64,000 nt of DNA, taken from NCBI GenBank assembly GCA_947593925.1, contig CANQDU010000002.1, forward strand, positions 124,001 through 188,000. The letters run 5' to 3'. The number at the start of each line of letters is the position of its first letter. The stretch's first letter is position 1. Positions 15,951-23,325 of this stretch are shown here, one piece after another. The notes below the pieces were generated by a model. The model saw only the letters and a list, made by a program, of their open reading frames with translations. It made no database searches and was not told the origin of the DNA. The DNA comes from an uncultured Clostridia bacterium (lineage in GTDB: Bacteria; Bacillota; Clostridia; Oscillospirales; JAAYOS01). The position numbers and the translations under genes were made by a program.

Positions 15951-16550
15951 ATGAGCCTGAAGGAGCGCGTGTACAGCGTTCTTCTTGTCTCCGCGTCCGG
16001 AAATCTGAACTCCTCCGTGAAGTCCATGCTCCCCGAAGCATCCTACGACCCGGTGCGCACCGTCCCGAGCGTCGGCGCGGCGCGCCGCGCGGCGGCCGAG
16101 CGCTCCTACGACTTTGTCATAGTAAATTCCCCTCTGCCGGACGGTGGCGGTATCGACTTCGCCGCGGACGCATGCGGGCGGCAAGGCACGGTGGTGCTCC
16201 TGCTCGCGCGCGAGGACGTCTACGGCGAGGTGTACGACGCGGCGGCGGAGCACGGAGTGTTCCTGCTCCCGAAGCCGGTGTCGCGCTCGGCGTTCGCGCT
16301 CGCGCTCGGCTGGATGGCAAGCGCGCGGGAGAGACTTCGTTCCCTCGAGCGCAAGGAGCTCTCCATCGGCGAGAAGATGGAGGAGATACGCCTCGTCAAC
16401 CGCGCGAAGTGGCTGCTTATCGACCGTGAGAAGATGGACGAGCCCGCGGCGCACCGTTACATAGAGAAGCGCGCTATGGATATGTGCGTCCCGCGCAGAG
16501 CCGTCGCGGAGGAAGTGATAGGGCGCTACTCCGATCAGAGCCATACTTAG
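15951..16550 (+). CDS. ANTAR-domain antitermination regulator with degenerate receiver domain
   Basis: 199 residues. The first 120 have the receiver fold, but the phosphate site is gone: the acidic pair is replaced (SVLLVSASGN) and the acceptor aspartate position reads FVIVNSPLPDGG with Asn. The signature lysine is kept in LLPKPV. The last 55 residues are an ANTAR RNA-binding domain: an invariant Ala in NRAKWLLIDREKMDEPAAHR and ending KRAMDMCVPRRAVAEEVI. ANTAR proteins bind hairpins with A1/G4 hexaloops and prevent termination. Such loops occur in both leaders 6.3 kb upstream (9458-9475, 9589-9612), so this last operon gene probably controls its own operon and glnN. Very strong site GGAGGAGGGGAG before the ATG. 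Confidence 0.92.
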   Translation: MSLKERVYSVLLVSASGNLNSSVKSMLPEASYDPVRTVPSVGAARRAAAERSYDFVIVNSPLPDGGGIDFAADACGRQGTVVLLLAREDVYGEVYDAAAEHGVFLLPKPVSRSAFALALGWMASARERLRSLERKELSIGEKMEEIRLVNRAKWLLIDREKMDEPAAHRYIEKRAMDMCVPRRAVAEEVIGRYSDQSHT

Positions 16551-16590
16551 CGGATACGCAAAGCCGCGTGTTGCAGATACTCAAAACAGA

Positions 16591-16626
16591 CAGAGCCGTG
16601 AAGCAGCGCTTCACGGCTCTGTTTTC
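16591..16626 (+). terminator. Terminator of the glt-glnA-ANTAR operon
   Basis: CAGAGCCGTGAAGC, loop AGC, GCTTCACGGCTCTG (14 pairs), then TTTT. It also faces the end of the convergent hydrogenase-like gene. Confidence 0.85.
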
Positions 16627-16640
16627 GGTTATTCTTGCGA

Positions 16641-18062
16641 TCATTCCAGCGCGGATATAGCGTCCGTAATGGTCCTGTCGCCGGCGTCCCGACCGTAGCT
16701 CTCGACCTTCGAGCGGTCGCGCGCGGCGTATGTCAGGCAGCCAGCGCCGCCGATGCACCCGTCGGGACAGGCCATACCCTCAATGAAGTTTGCGTCGAGC
16801 GTGCCGGCGCGCTTCTTCAGAAGCGCCGCGCGGCAGGCCTCGATACCGTCGCAGGCTATGGATTTCAGCTCAAAGTCGATATTCTGTTCCGCGAGAGCCT
16901 GCTTCACGGCGGCGGCAACGCCGCCGCTCCGGGCAAAGCTCCTGCCGAAGTAGGAGGCGCCGTCCGGCGCGGCGTCCTCAAGCGCACCGAGGTCGATGTC
17001 CCGGCTGTCAAAGAGCGCCTGAAGCTCCTCGAAGGTGAGCACCGAATCGACATACGGCTGCACCTCCTCGCGGAGGATCTCCGCTTTTTTTGCGGTGCAC
17101 GGGCCGACAAACACCGTCATTGCCGACGGATCCTTCTCCTTTATGTACTTCGCTATCGTCGCCATGGGGGAGAGGTTGTGCGAGATGTGCTCCGCGAGGT
17201 CGGGAAATTCCAGCTTGACATATTCCACGAACGCCGGACAGCAGGAGCTCGTGAGAAATCCCTTCTCCGCAAGCTCACGCGCCTCCGCATGGGCTACCAT
17301 GTCCGCGCCGAGCGCCGCCTCCACGACGTCGCTGAAGCCGAGCTCGCGCAGTCCGCTCATGACCTGCCCGAGCCGGACATATGCAAACTGACTCGCGACG
17401 GACGGCGCGACTATCGCGTAAAGGCGGAAGTTCCTGCCTGCGTCGCTCTTTTTCAGCATGTCCAGAACTTCGAGCATAAAGCTCTTGTCCATCATCGCGC
17501 CGAAGGGACACTGGTTGACGCATGCGCCGCAGGCGATGCACCTGTTGCCTTCGATGACGGCGGCGTTGTCCTCGTCAAAGGAAATGGCCTTCAGTTTGCA
17601 CGCGCTCTGACACGGGCGCTTGCGGTTGATTATCGCGGTGTAAGGGCAGACCTTCGCGCACTGCCCGCACTCGACGCACTTTGTCTTGTCGATGTGCGCT
17701 ATGTGGTTGTGGTCGAAGACTATCGCTCCGCGCGGGCAGACCTCCATACAGCGGTGGGCGAGGCATCCGCGGCAGGAGTCGGTTATCTCGTAGCCTGCGG
17801 CGGGGCACCCGTCGCAGGCAATGTCGATGACCTCGATGACATTCGGGTCGCTTCTGTCTCCTCCCATGGCTATCTTGACACGCTCGGAGAGGATCGCGCG
17901 CTCCATATATACGCAGCAGCGCATGGTGGGCTTTTTCCCGGGGACTATCGTGTGAGGAATGTCGAGCATGTTTTCGAGAAGAGTGCCGTTCCACGCATGC
18001 CGTGCGACCTCGCGCCTGACCTGATACTTGAGGTACTGTATCTTGTTGTCAAATTTTCTCAT
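16641..18062 (-). CDS. [FeFe]-hydrogenase-like iron-sulfur protein (group B type)
   Basis: 473 residues. Residues about 75-200 are rich in 4Fe-4S ligands (CRGCLAHRCMEVCP, CVECGQCAKVCP, CQSACKLKA, CIACGACVNQCP). The C-terminal half is a hydrogenase large domain with all three H-cluster signatures in variant form: L1 TSSCCPAF, L2 GPCTAKKAE and L3 EGMACPDGCIGGAG. Classical enzymes read TSCCPAW, MPCxxKKxE and MACxGGCxxGGG, so the four cluster cysteines are kept but surrounding positions differ. This suits group B enzymes of Clostridia, whose in vivo role is unclear. GGAGGGGAG precedes the ATG. It lies 42 bases behind kdgK in the same direction and may be the last gene of the uronate operon, disposing of reductant. 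Activity is not proven. Confidence 0.8.
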   Translation of the reverse strand: MRKFDNKIQYLKYQVRREVARHAWNGTLLENMLDIPHTIVPGKKPTMRCCVYMERAILSERVKIAMGGDRSDPNVIEVIDIACDGCPAAGYEITDSCRGCLAHRCMEVCPRGAIVFDHNHIAHIDKTKCVECGQCAKVCPYTAIINRKRPCQSACKLKAISFDEDNAAVIEGNRCIACGACVNQCPFGAMMDKSFMLEVLDMLKKSDAGRNFRLYAIVAPSVASQFAYVRLGQVMSGLRELGFSDVVEAALGADMVAHAEARELAEKGFLTSSCCPAFVEYVKLEFPDLAEHISHNLSPMATIAKYIKEKDPSAMTVFVGPCTAKKAEILREEVQPYVDSVLTFEELQALFDSRDIDLGALEDAAPDGASYFGRSFARSGGVAAAVKQALAEQNIDFELKSIACDGIEACRAALLKKRAGTLDANFIEGMACPDGCIGGAGCLTYAARDRSKVESYGRDAGDRTITDAISALE

Positions 18063-18104
18063 CCCGTGCTCCCCTCCGAATAAATCTCTCTGTACGGCTG
18101 ACGG

Positions 18105-19133
18105 CTACCGCTGAACCCGCCCGGAGCCGTCGCCGGAGGCGAGCTTTTCGACCTCCGCGACGGTGGCGAAGTTGAAGTCGCCCTCCACCGAATGCTTGAG
18201 CGCGGAGGCAGCGACCGCAAACTCAATGGCGTCCGCGTCGCTCCTGCCGCCCAGCAGCGAGTAGATGAGTCCGCCGGCGAAGCTGTCTCCGCCGCCTATG
18301 CGATCGACGATGTGCAGACTGTAACGCTTGGAGAAGCGCGCCTCGCCGCTCGCCGCGTCGTAGAGCATCCCGCTCCAGTCGTTGTCGGAGGCGGAGCGGC
18401 TCTCGCGGAGGGTTATCGCGACCTTCTCAAATCCGAACCTCTCCGCCAGCCGGCGCGCGACCGATACGTACCCCTCGCGGTTGAGCTCGCCCGCCGTGAC
18501 GTCGGTCCTTTCCGCCTCGATGCCGAAGACGTCCTTCGCGTCCTCCTCGTTTGCTATGCAGATATCGACGTACCGGCAGAGCCGGGTCATGGCCTCGCGC
18601 GCCTCGGCGCGCGTCCAGAGCTTTCCGCGGTAGTTGAGGTCGCAGGAGACCTTCGCGCCCTTCGCTTTTGCGGCCTTGCACGCGGCAAGACACGCCTCTA
18701 CCATGTTCGGACCGAGCGCGGGGGTGATGCCGGTGAAGTGGAACCAGTCCGCGCCGTCGAAGATCGCGCTCCAGTCAAACTCGGAGGGGTCGGCCTCCTG
18801 TATGGCGGAGTGCGCGCGGTCGTAGATGCAGACGCTCGGACGCTGGCTCGCGCCTTTCTCGTTGTAATAGATGCCGACGCGCTCGCCGCCGCGCACAATT
18901 TTCGTTGTGTCCACGCCGTAGCGGCGAAGCGAGTTGACGGCCGCCTGTCCGATGGCGTGGGCGGGGAGCTTTGTGACGTACACGGAGTCCAGCCCGAAGT
19001 TTGCAAGCGACACCGCGACGTTCGCCTCGCCGCCGCCGAAGGTGAATTCGAGCGTGCTCGCCTGCACGAAGCGCTCGTAGTTGTAGGGCTGGAGGCGAAC
19101 CATCAGCTCGCCGAAGGTGACTACCTTAGCCAT
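18105..19133 (-). CDS. kdgK: 2-keto-3-deoxygluconate kinase (PfkB family)
   Basis: 342-residue PfkB sugar kinase that phosphorylates 2-keto-3-deoxygluconate to KDPG. Start VVTFGELMVRLQP and FGGGEANVAVSLANFG are the sugar-binding N-terminal motifs; RIGGGDSFAGGLIYSLL holds the catalytic aspartate and anion hole. Substrate is assigned from context: the gene overlaps eda by eight bases and lies in a run with mannonate dehydratase, whose product is KDG. Confidence 0.9.
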   Translation of the reverse strand: MAKVVTFGELMVRLQPYNYERFVQASTLEFTFGGGEANVAVSLANFGLDSVYVTKLPAHAIGQAAVNSLRRYGVDTTKIVRGGERVGIYYNEKGASQRPSVCIYDRAHSAIQEADPSEFDWSAIFDGADWFHFTGITPALGPNMVEACLAACKAAKAKGAKVSCDLNYRGKLWTRAEAREAMTRLCRYVDICIANEEDAKDVFGIEAERTDVTAGELNREGYVSVARRLAERFGFEKVAITLRESRSASDNDWSGMLYDAASGEARFSKRYSLHIVDRIGGGDSFAGGLIYSLLGGRSDADAIEFAVAASALKHSVEGDFNFATVAEVEKLASGDGSGRVQR

Positions 19134-19773
19134 TTTTCCGCGCCTCCTTCACTATCTCGCGCGACTTGCGGCAGAGCTCCGTTATCTCGTCCCAGCGTCC
19201 GCCCTCTATGAGGTCAGAGGACACCATGTAGCTCCCGCCGCACGCGCACACGACGGGGCACGCCATGTACTCCGCGAGATTTTTAAGGGATATGCCGCCG
19301 GTCGGCATTATCCGGAACATCGGAAACGGCGCGCTCATCGCCTTTATCTTCGCGAGCCCGCCGGACTGCTCGGCGGGGAAGAACTTCAGCACCTTCAGCC
19401 CGAGCTTGAACGCGGTGTGGTAGTCGGTAGGCGTGGTGCATCCGGGAAAGACCGGCAGACCCTTCTTCTGACAGTAAGTAACAATCTCCGGGTCGAGGCC
19501 GGGCGTGACGATGAACCTCGCGCCGGCCGCAACCGCCTCGTCTACCTGCTCCGTCGTGAGTACGGTGCCCGCGCCGACGAGCATCTCGGGGCAGGTCTCC
19601 GTCATTATGGCGATGGCCTTCGCCGCGCCCTCCGCGCGGAAGGTCACCTCCGCCACGGGTACGCCGCCCGCGAGGAGCGCCCGCGCAAGCGGCGCGGCGT
19701 CCCGCTCGGGATTAGTCAGCTTTATCACCGGCACGACGCCGGTCTCGGTTATTCTCTCGGAAACGCTGTCCAT
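19126..19773 (-). CDS. eda: KDPG / KHG aldolase
   Basis: 215-residue class I aldolase that splits 2-keto-3-deoxy-6-phosphogluconate into pyruvate and glyceraldehyde 3-phosphate. Visible: VVPVIKL, the general-base region GGVPVAEVTFR, GAGTVLTTEQVDEAVAAGA, the Schiff-base lysine in LKVLKFFPAEQSGG, and the phosphate loop MPTGGIS. Third gene of the uronate operon; kdgK starts before it ends, so the two are probably translationally coupled. Confidence 0.94.
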   Translation of the reverse strand: MDSVSERITETGVVPVIKLTNPERDAAPLARALLAGGVPVAEVTFRAEGAAKAIAIMTETCPEMLVGAGTVLTTEQVDEAVAAGARFIVTPGLDPEIVTYCQKKGLPVFPGCTTPTDYHTAFKLGLKVLKFFPAEQSGGLAKIKAMSAPFPMFRIMPTGGISLKNLAEYMACPVVCACGGSYMVSSDLIEGGRWDEITELCRKSREIVKEARKNG

Positions 19774-19813
19774 ATCAAATGACCTCCGTCCGTAATTGTT
19801 TCGTCCCCGCGCC

Positions 19814-20668
19814 TCAGACGCCGGAGTAGGCGGAGAAGCCTCCGTCTATCGGTATGCAGACGCCGGTGATGAAGCTCGCGGCTTCGTTGTTCAGCAGAAA
19901 GAGCACCGCGCCCGCGAGCTCCTTCTCGCTGTCTCCGAAGCGGCCCATCGGCGTCGCGGCGAGTATCTTGCCGGTGCGCGCGGTGGGAGTGCCGTCCGGG
20001 TTGAAGAGGAGGGAGGCGTTCTGCTTTGTCGAAAAGAAGCCGGGCGCTATCGCGTTTACGCGGATGCCGACCTTCGAGAAGTGGACGGCGAGCCACTGCG
20101 TGAAGTTCGACACCGCCGCCTTCGCGCCGGAGTAGGCGGGGATCTTCGTGAGCGGGGTGTAGGCGTTCATCGAGGAGATGTTGAGGATGTTGCACCCCAC
20201 GCGGCCTATCATCTGCCGCGCGAACGCCTGAGTGGGTATCAGCGTGCCGATGAAGTTGAGGTTGAACACGAACTCCACGCCGTCCTTGTCCAAATCGAAG
20301 AAGCTCTTGACATCACTGTCGAGGTCGCCCGGCTCGAAGTACTCCTTGTCTGTCGTGGCGCGCGGGTTGTTCCCGCCCGCGCCGTTTATCAGTATGTCGC
20401 AGGGGCCGAGGTCGCGGAGCACCGCGTCCGCGACGGCATAGCAGACCTCGCGGTCGAGCACGTCGCACTCGTACGCCTTCGCCGTGCCGCCCTCGGCGCG
20501 TATCTCCTCCGCAAAGCCCTCCGCCGCCGGAAGGTTGAGGTCGAGGAGCGCGACCTTCGCGCCCGCCCACGCGAGCACCTTCGCAAACGACGAGCAGAGC
20601 ACGCCGCCCGCGCCGGTGACGACCGCGACCTTGCCGGTGAGGTCGGTGTTGAGAACATTTTTCCGCAT
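19814..20668 (-). CDS. SDR family oxidoreductase, probable D-mannonate (fructuronate) reductase
   Basis: 284-residue short-chain dehydrogenase. NAD(P)-binding VAVVTGAGGVLCSSFAK, NGAGG motif (INGAGGNNPRA), catalytic serine ISSMNAY, YxxxK as YSGAKAA, and the C-terminal PIDGGFSAYSGV. It keeps a characteristic insertion ARATTDKEYFEP-like after NGAGG, as in the clostridial fructuronate reductase branch. AAGGAGG lies just before the ATG at 20668, so I reject the 25-codon upstream extension. Between uxuA and eda it should interconvert fructuronate and mannonate. Confidence 0.87.
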   Translation of the reverse strand: MRKNVLNTDLTGKVAVVTGAGGVLCSSFAKVLAWAGAKVALLDLNLPAAEGFAEEIRAEGGTAKAYECDVLDREVCYAVADAVLRDLGPCDILINGAGGNNPRATTDKEYFEPGDLDSDVKSFFDLDKDGVEFVFNLNFIGTLIPTQAFARQMIGRVGCNILNISSMNAYTPLTKIPAYSGAKAAVSNFTQWLAVHFSKVGIRVNAIAPGFFSTKQNASLLFNPDGTPTARTGKILAATPMGRFGDSEKELAGAVLFLLNNEAASFITGVCIPIDGGFSAYSGV

Positions 20669-20715
20669 ACTGTTTTCCTCCTTGCAATATCCGATTCCGC
20701 GCTGACCGGAAAAAT

Positions 20716-21768
20716 TCAGCCGCGCCGCAGCGCCTTTTCCCACGCCTCAAAGAGGCCGTTTATGTACGCCGCGCCGAGCGCGCGGTCGTAGAGTCCGTAG
20801 CCTGCCTTGCCGGTCTCGCCCCAGATCATTCTGCCGTGGTCGGGGCGGACGTAGCCGTCAAAGCCGCACTCCACGAGCGCGCGCACCATCTCGCTCATAT
20901 CGAGGTCGCCGCAGGCGGAGAGATGTCCGCTCTCCTCGAAGCTGCCGTCCTCGAGGACGCGCACGTTTCGCATGTGCATAAAGCCTATTCGACCCATCGA
21001 GGCGTACTTCCGCACCATCGCTGCGACGTCGTTCGACTTCGCGCACCCGAGCGAGCCGGTGCAGAGGCAGAGCGAGTTTGCGGGGCTGTCAACGATAGAG
21101 AGATAGCGGTCGATGTTTTCCTCGCAGGTGACGACGCGGGGAAGTCCGAATATGGGGTATGGCGGGTCGTCCGGGTGGAGCGCCATCGTGACGCCGCACT
21201 CCTCCGCCACGGGTATGACCTTCTTCAGGAAAACCTCGATGTTTTTCCACAGCCCGTCCTCGCCGAGCTCGCCGTAGGCGCGGATGAGGCCGCGCACCTC
21301 GTCGCGGGTGTAGCTCGCGTCCCAGCCGGGGAGGTGGATGTCGTCAGTGAGCGGGTCGAGCCCGCGAAGCTGGTCCCAATACATGACAAGGCTCGTCGAG
21401 CCGTCCGGCGCTGCGCGGTCGAGCTGCGTTCTCGTCCAGTCGAACACCGGCATGAAGTTGTAGGTGACGCACTTCACACCGTACTTCGCGCAGCGGCGGA
21501 TATTCTCGCAGTACGCCGCGAGGTGCGCGGCGCGCTTGTCGGTGCCGAGCTTTATGTCCTCGCTCACGGGTATGGACTCCACGACGTCGAAGACGAGGCC
21601 GTTTTCCTCGCACTGCTCTTTGATCCGCGCGAGCGACGCCTCCGGCCAGACCTCGCCGGGCTTTACGTCGTAGACGGCGGACACCACCGAGCGCATGCCC
21701 GGTATCTGACGTATGTATTGAAGCGGTATCGGGTCGCTCTCCCCGTACCATCGGAAAGAAAGCTTCAT
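20716..21768 (-). CDS. uxuA: Mannonate dehydratase
   Basis: 350-residue UxuA-type enzyme that dehydrates D-mannonate to 2-keto-3-deoxygluconate, metal dependent. Visible: SFRWYGESDPIPLQYIRQIPG at the start, YNFMPVFDWTRTQL, MALHPDDPPYPIFGLPR (metal-ligand histidine and aspartates), CLCTGSLG, and the end VRPDHGRMIWGE. Shorter than the E. coli enzyme but usual for Firmicutes. GGGAGG precedes the ATG at 21768; the 22-codon extension upstream has no ribosome site and overlaps the promoter. First gene of the uronate operon. No uronate isomerase (uxaC) is in the window. Confidence 0.94.
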   Translation of the reverse strand: MKLSFRWYGESDPIPLQYIRQIPGMRSVVSAVYDVKPGEVWPEASLARIKEQCEENGLVFDVVESIPVSEDIKLGTDKRAAHLAAYCENIRRCAKYGVKCVTYNFMPVFDWTRTQLDRAAPDGSTSLVMYWDQLRGLDPLTDDIHLPGWDASYTRDEVRGLIRAYGELGEDGLWKNIEVFLKKVIPVAEECGVTMALHPDDPPYPIFGLPRVVTCEENIDRYLSIVDSPANSLCLCTGSLGCAKSNDVAAMVRKYASMGRIGFMHMRNVRVLEDGSFEESGHLSACGDLDMSEMVRALVECGFDGYVRPDHGRMIWGETGKAGYGLYDRALGAAYINGLFEAWEKALRRG

Positions 21769-21781
21769 AGACCGGCCTCCC

Positions 21782-21802
21782 TTGTATACGAATGTATTGT
21801 AA
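21782..21802. promoter_or_regulatory. Candidate operator of the uronate operon
   Basis: Imperfect dyad TTGTATAC-GAAT-GTATTGTAA. It overlaps the predicted transcription start just downstream of the -10 box, where a repressor would block initiation. A GntR- or LacI-type uronate repressor is the natural candidate, but none is encoded in the window. Confidence 0.4.
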
Positions 21803-21804
21803 CT

Positions 21805-21833
21805 ATTATAACACCCGCACGCCGCATTTTCCA
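21805..21833 (-). promoter_or_regulatory. Promoter of the uronate operon
   Basis: Minus strand TATAAT (21805-21810) with a weak TGGAAA 17 bases upstream. A poor -35 would fit activator or sugar control. Confidence 0.5.
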
Positions 21834-21912
21834 TAGACGCGGGGGCTCAAAACGAAAAAATTTCAAAAAATGTAAAAAAGCTGTCCCCTCGGGGCGGGGT
21901 ATTTCCATTTAA

Positions 21913-21936
21913 GGAATGTAGGGGTAAAATAGTCTC
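21913..21936 (+). promoter_or_regulatory. Possible ECF-type promoter of the sigma operon
   Basis: GGAAT (21913) and GTCTC (21932) 14 bases apart resemble the GGAAC / CGTC boxes of ECF promoters, which would allow autoregulation. A sigma-A reading (TTTCCA, 17, TAAAAT) is also possible. Weak either way. Confidence 0.3.
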
Positions 21937-21963
21937 AAAGTTTTTTGAAGGGAGGGCGTTTCG

Positions 21964-22449
21964 ATGACAACAGAGGAGCTTCGGTTTGTCGAAGCGCTCT
22001 ACCGCAGGATGTACGACCGCCTTATGCGCTACGCCTTGGAAACACTCGGGGACGCGGCGAGGGCGGAGGACGTCGTACAGAGCACCTTCGAACTCGCCTG
22101 TCTGAACGTCGCGGCGCTGACGCGCCACCCCGCGCCGGAGGGTTGGGTGTTCGTCACCTTCCGCAATCTCGTTAAGACGTCGGCAAAGGAGCGCACGGGG
22201 GACGTGATGCTGCTCGAGCGTCTGCAAAGCCGTGCGGCGGCGGGCGAGAACTCGCACAACGACGAGACCGACCCCGACGTCCTCTACGGCGACCTGCTCG
22301 ACCTGCCGGAATACCGTCTCCTGCGGGAATATGTTGACTGCGGCATGACGGTGGCGGAGTTTGCGGAGACGATGGGAATATCCGCCGAAGCCTGCAAAAA
22401 GCGGCTCCAGCGGGCAAGAAACAGATTGAGACGGTATTTCAGAGAGTGA
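21964..22449 (+). CDS. ECF-type RNA polymerase sigma factor
   Basis: 161-residue extracytoplasmic-function sigma factor. Region 2 runs about residues 8-70 (LYRRMYDRLMRYALETLGD, then AEDVVQSTFELA, the -10 binding helix) and region 4 about 112-158 with helix-turn-helix MTVAEFAETMGISAEACKKRLQRARNRLR. GAAGGGAGG precedes the ATG. The next gene starts 15 bases after the stop and looks like its membrane anti-sigma partner; both belong with an ABC exporter and a lipoprotein. It probably answers an envelope signal. Confidence 0.92.
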   Translation: MTTEELRFVEALYRRMYDRLMRYALETLGDAARAEDVVQSTFELACLNVAALTRHPAPEGWVFVTFRNLVKTSAKERTGDVMLLERLQSRAAAGENSHNDETDPDVLYGDLLDLPEYRLLREYVDCGMTVAEFAETMGISAEACKKRLQRARNRLRRYFRE

Positions 22450-22463
22450 AGGGAGGCATATTC

Positions 22464-23321
22464 GTGAAGGAATACTACCGCAGTAAGAGCTCAGACGAGC
22501 TGAAAGCGCTCCTCCGCGCGGACGCCGAGGCGGGTGCGGACGGCGCGCTCAAGCCGGAGGAGGCGTGGGAGGTCTTGGAAGCCCTCGGTGAAAAGGAGCC
22601 TTCGCCGCCGTACACCCCGGCGGATACAGCGTGGGAGCGCTTCCGGCGGAGTTACCTCGAGCCGATGGAGCGCAGAACGGCGGCGGAGACGCTGCCGCCG
22701 TCGCTCCGCCGCCGTCTGCCGAGGCGACGGCCGTCGTGGGCGCGGAGCGTCAGACGCTCTAACCTCAAGGCGGCCGCGGCGGCGCTCGTCATCGTGGCGC
22801 TCATATCCGCCGCTTCGGTATCGGCGTATGCCGCCGGAGCGGACGCCCGCGCCGCCGCTCCGTGGGAGTACGAGACGGCGGAGAGCGCCGGCTTTGAATT
22901 TGAGTACACGAGCTTGCAGAGCGCGCTCTATTTCCTCGGCGTTTCCGACCTGTCCGCGCCGAGGACTCTGCCGGAGGGGTTTACATGCACCGGCGCGCAG
23001 ACCGTGGGCACGCGGATACGCAGCGTGCTCCTGCTGAGATGCTCCGACGGCGGCGCGGAGATAACGATGAGCGTCACGGTGTCCGGCGAGGGCGTCGGGA
23101 GCGCCGTCCCGAAGCGGAACGGCGCGCTCAAGCAGTACACCCCGGACGGAGGTGCGGCCGCCGTCTACCTTGTCGGCGCTTCCGGCGGCACGTCCGAGGC
23201 GTACTGGAAGGACGGGAGGTACGAGTGCGCGCTGTACGGCGAATGTCCGCTTGAGGAGCTGGAGAAAATGCTTGACTCGATAGAAAAGACGCCGCCGTAT
23301 CCGGCGGACAGCGGGAGTTGA
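22464..23321 (+). CDS. Membrane protein, probable anti-sigma factor with extracytoplasmic DUF4367-like domain
   Basis: 285 residues. The N-terminal 100 are soluble and charged, with no zinc-binding HxxxCxxC motif. One transmembrane helix lies near residues 110-128 (ALVIVALISAASVSAYA). The outside part has YTSLQSALYFLGVSDLSAPRTLP..GF and continues as in DUF4367 proteins, which commonly follow clostridial ECF sigma genes. GTG at 22464 is chosen because GGGAGG lies seven bases before it. The anti-sigma role is inferred from position and topology. Confidence 0.75.
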   Translation: MKEYYRSKSSDELKALLRADAEAGADGALKPEEAWEVLEALGEKEPSPPYTPADTAWERFRRSYLEPMERRTAAETLPPSLRRRLPRRRPSWARSVRRSNLKAAAAALVIVALISAASVSAYAAGADARAAAPWEYETAESAGFEFEYTSLQSALYFLGVSDLSAPRTLPEGFTCTGAQTVGTRIRSVLLLRCSDGGAEITMSVTVSGEGVGSAVPKRNGALKQYTPDGGAAAVYLVGASGGTSEAYWKDGRYECALYGECPLEELEKMLDSIEKTPPYPADSGS

Positions 23322-23325
23322 AAAG

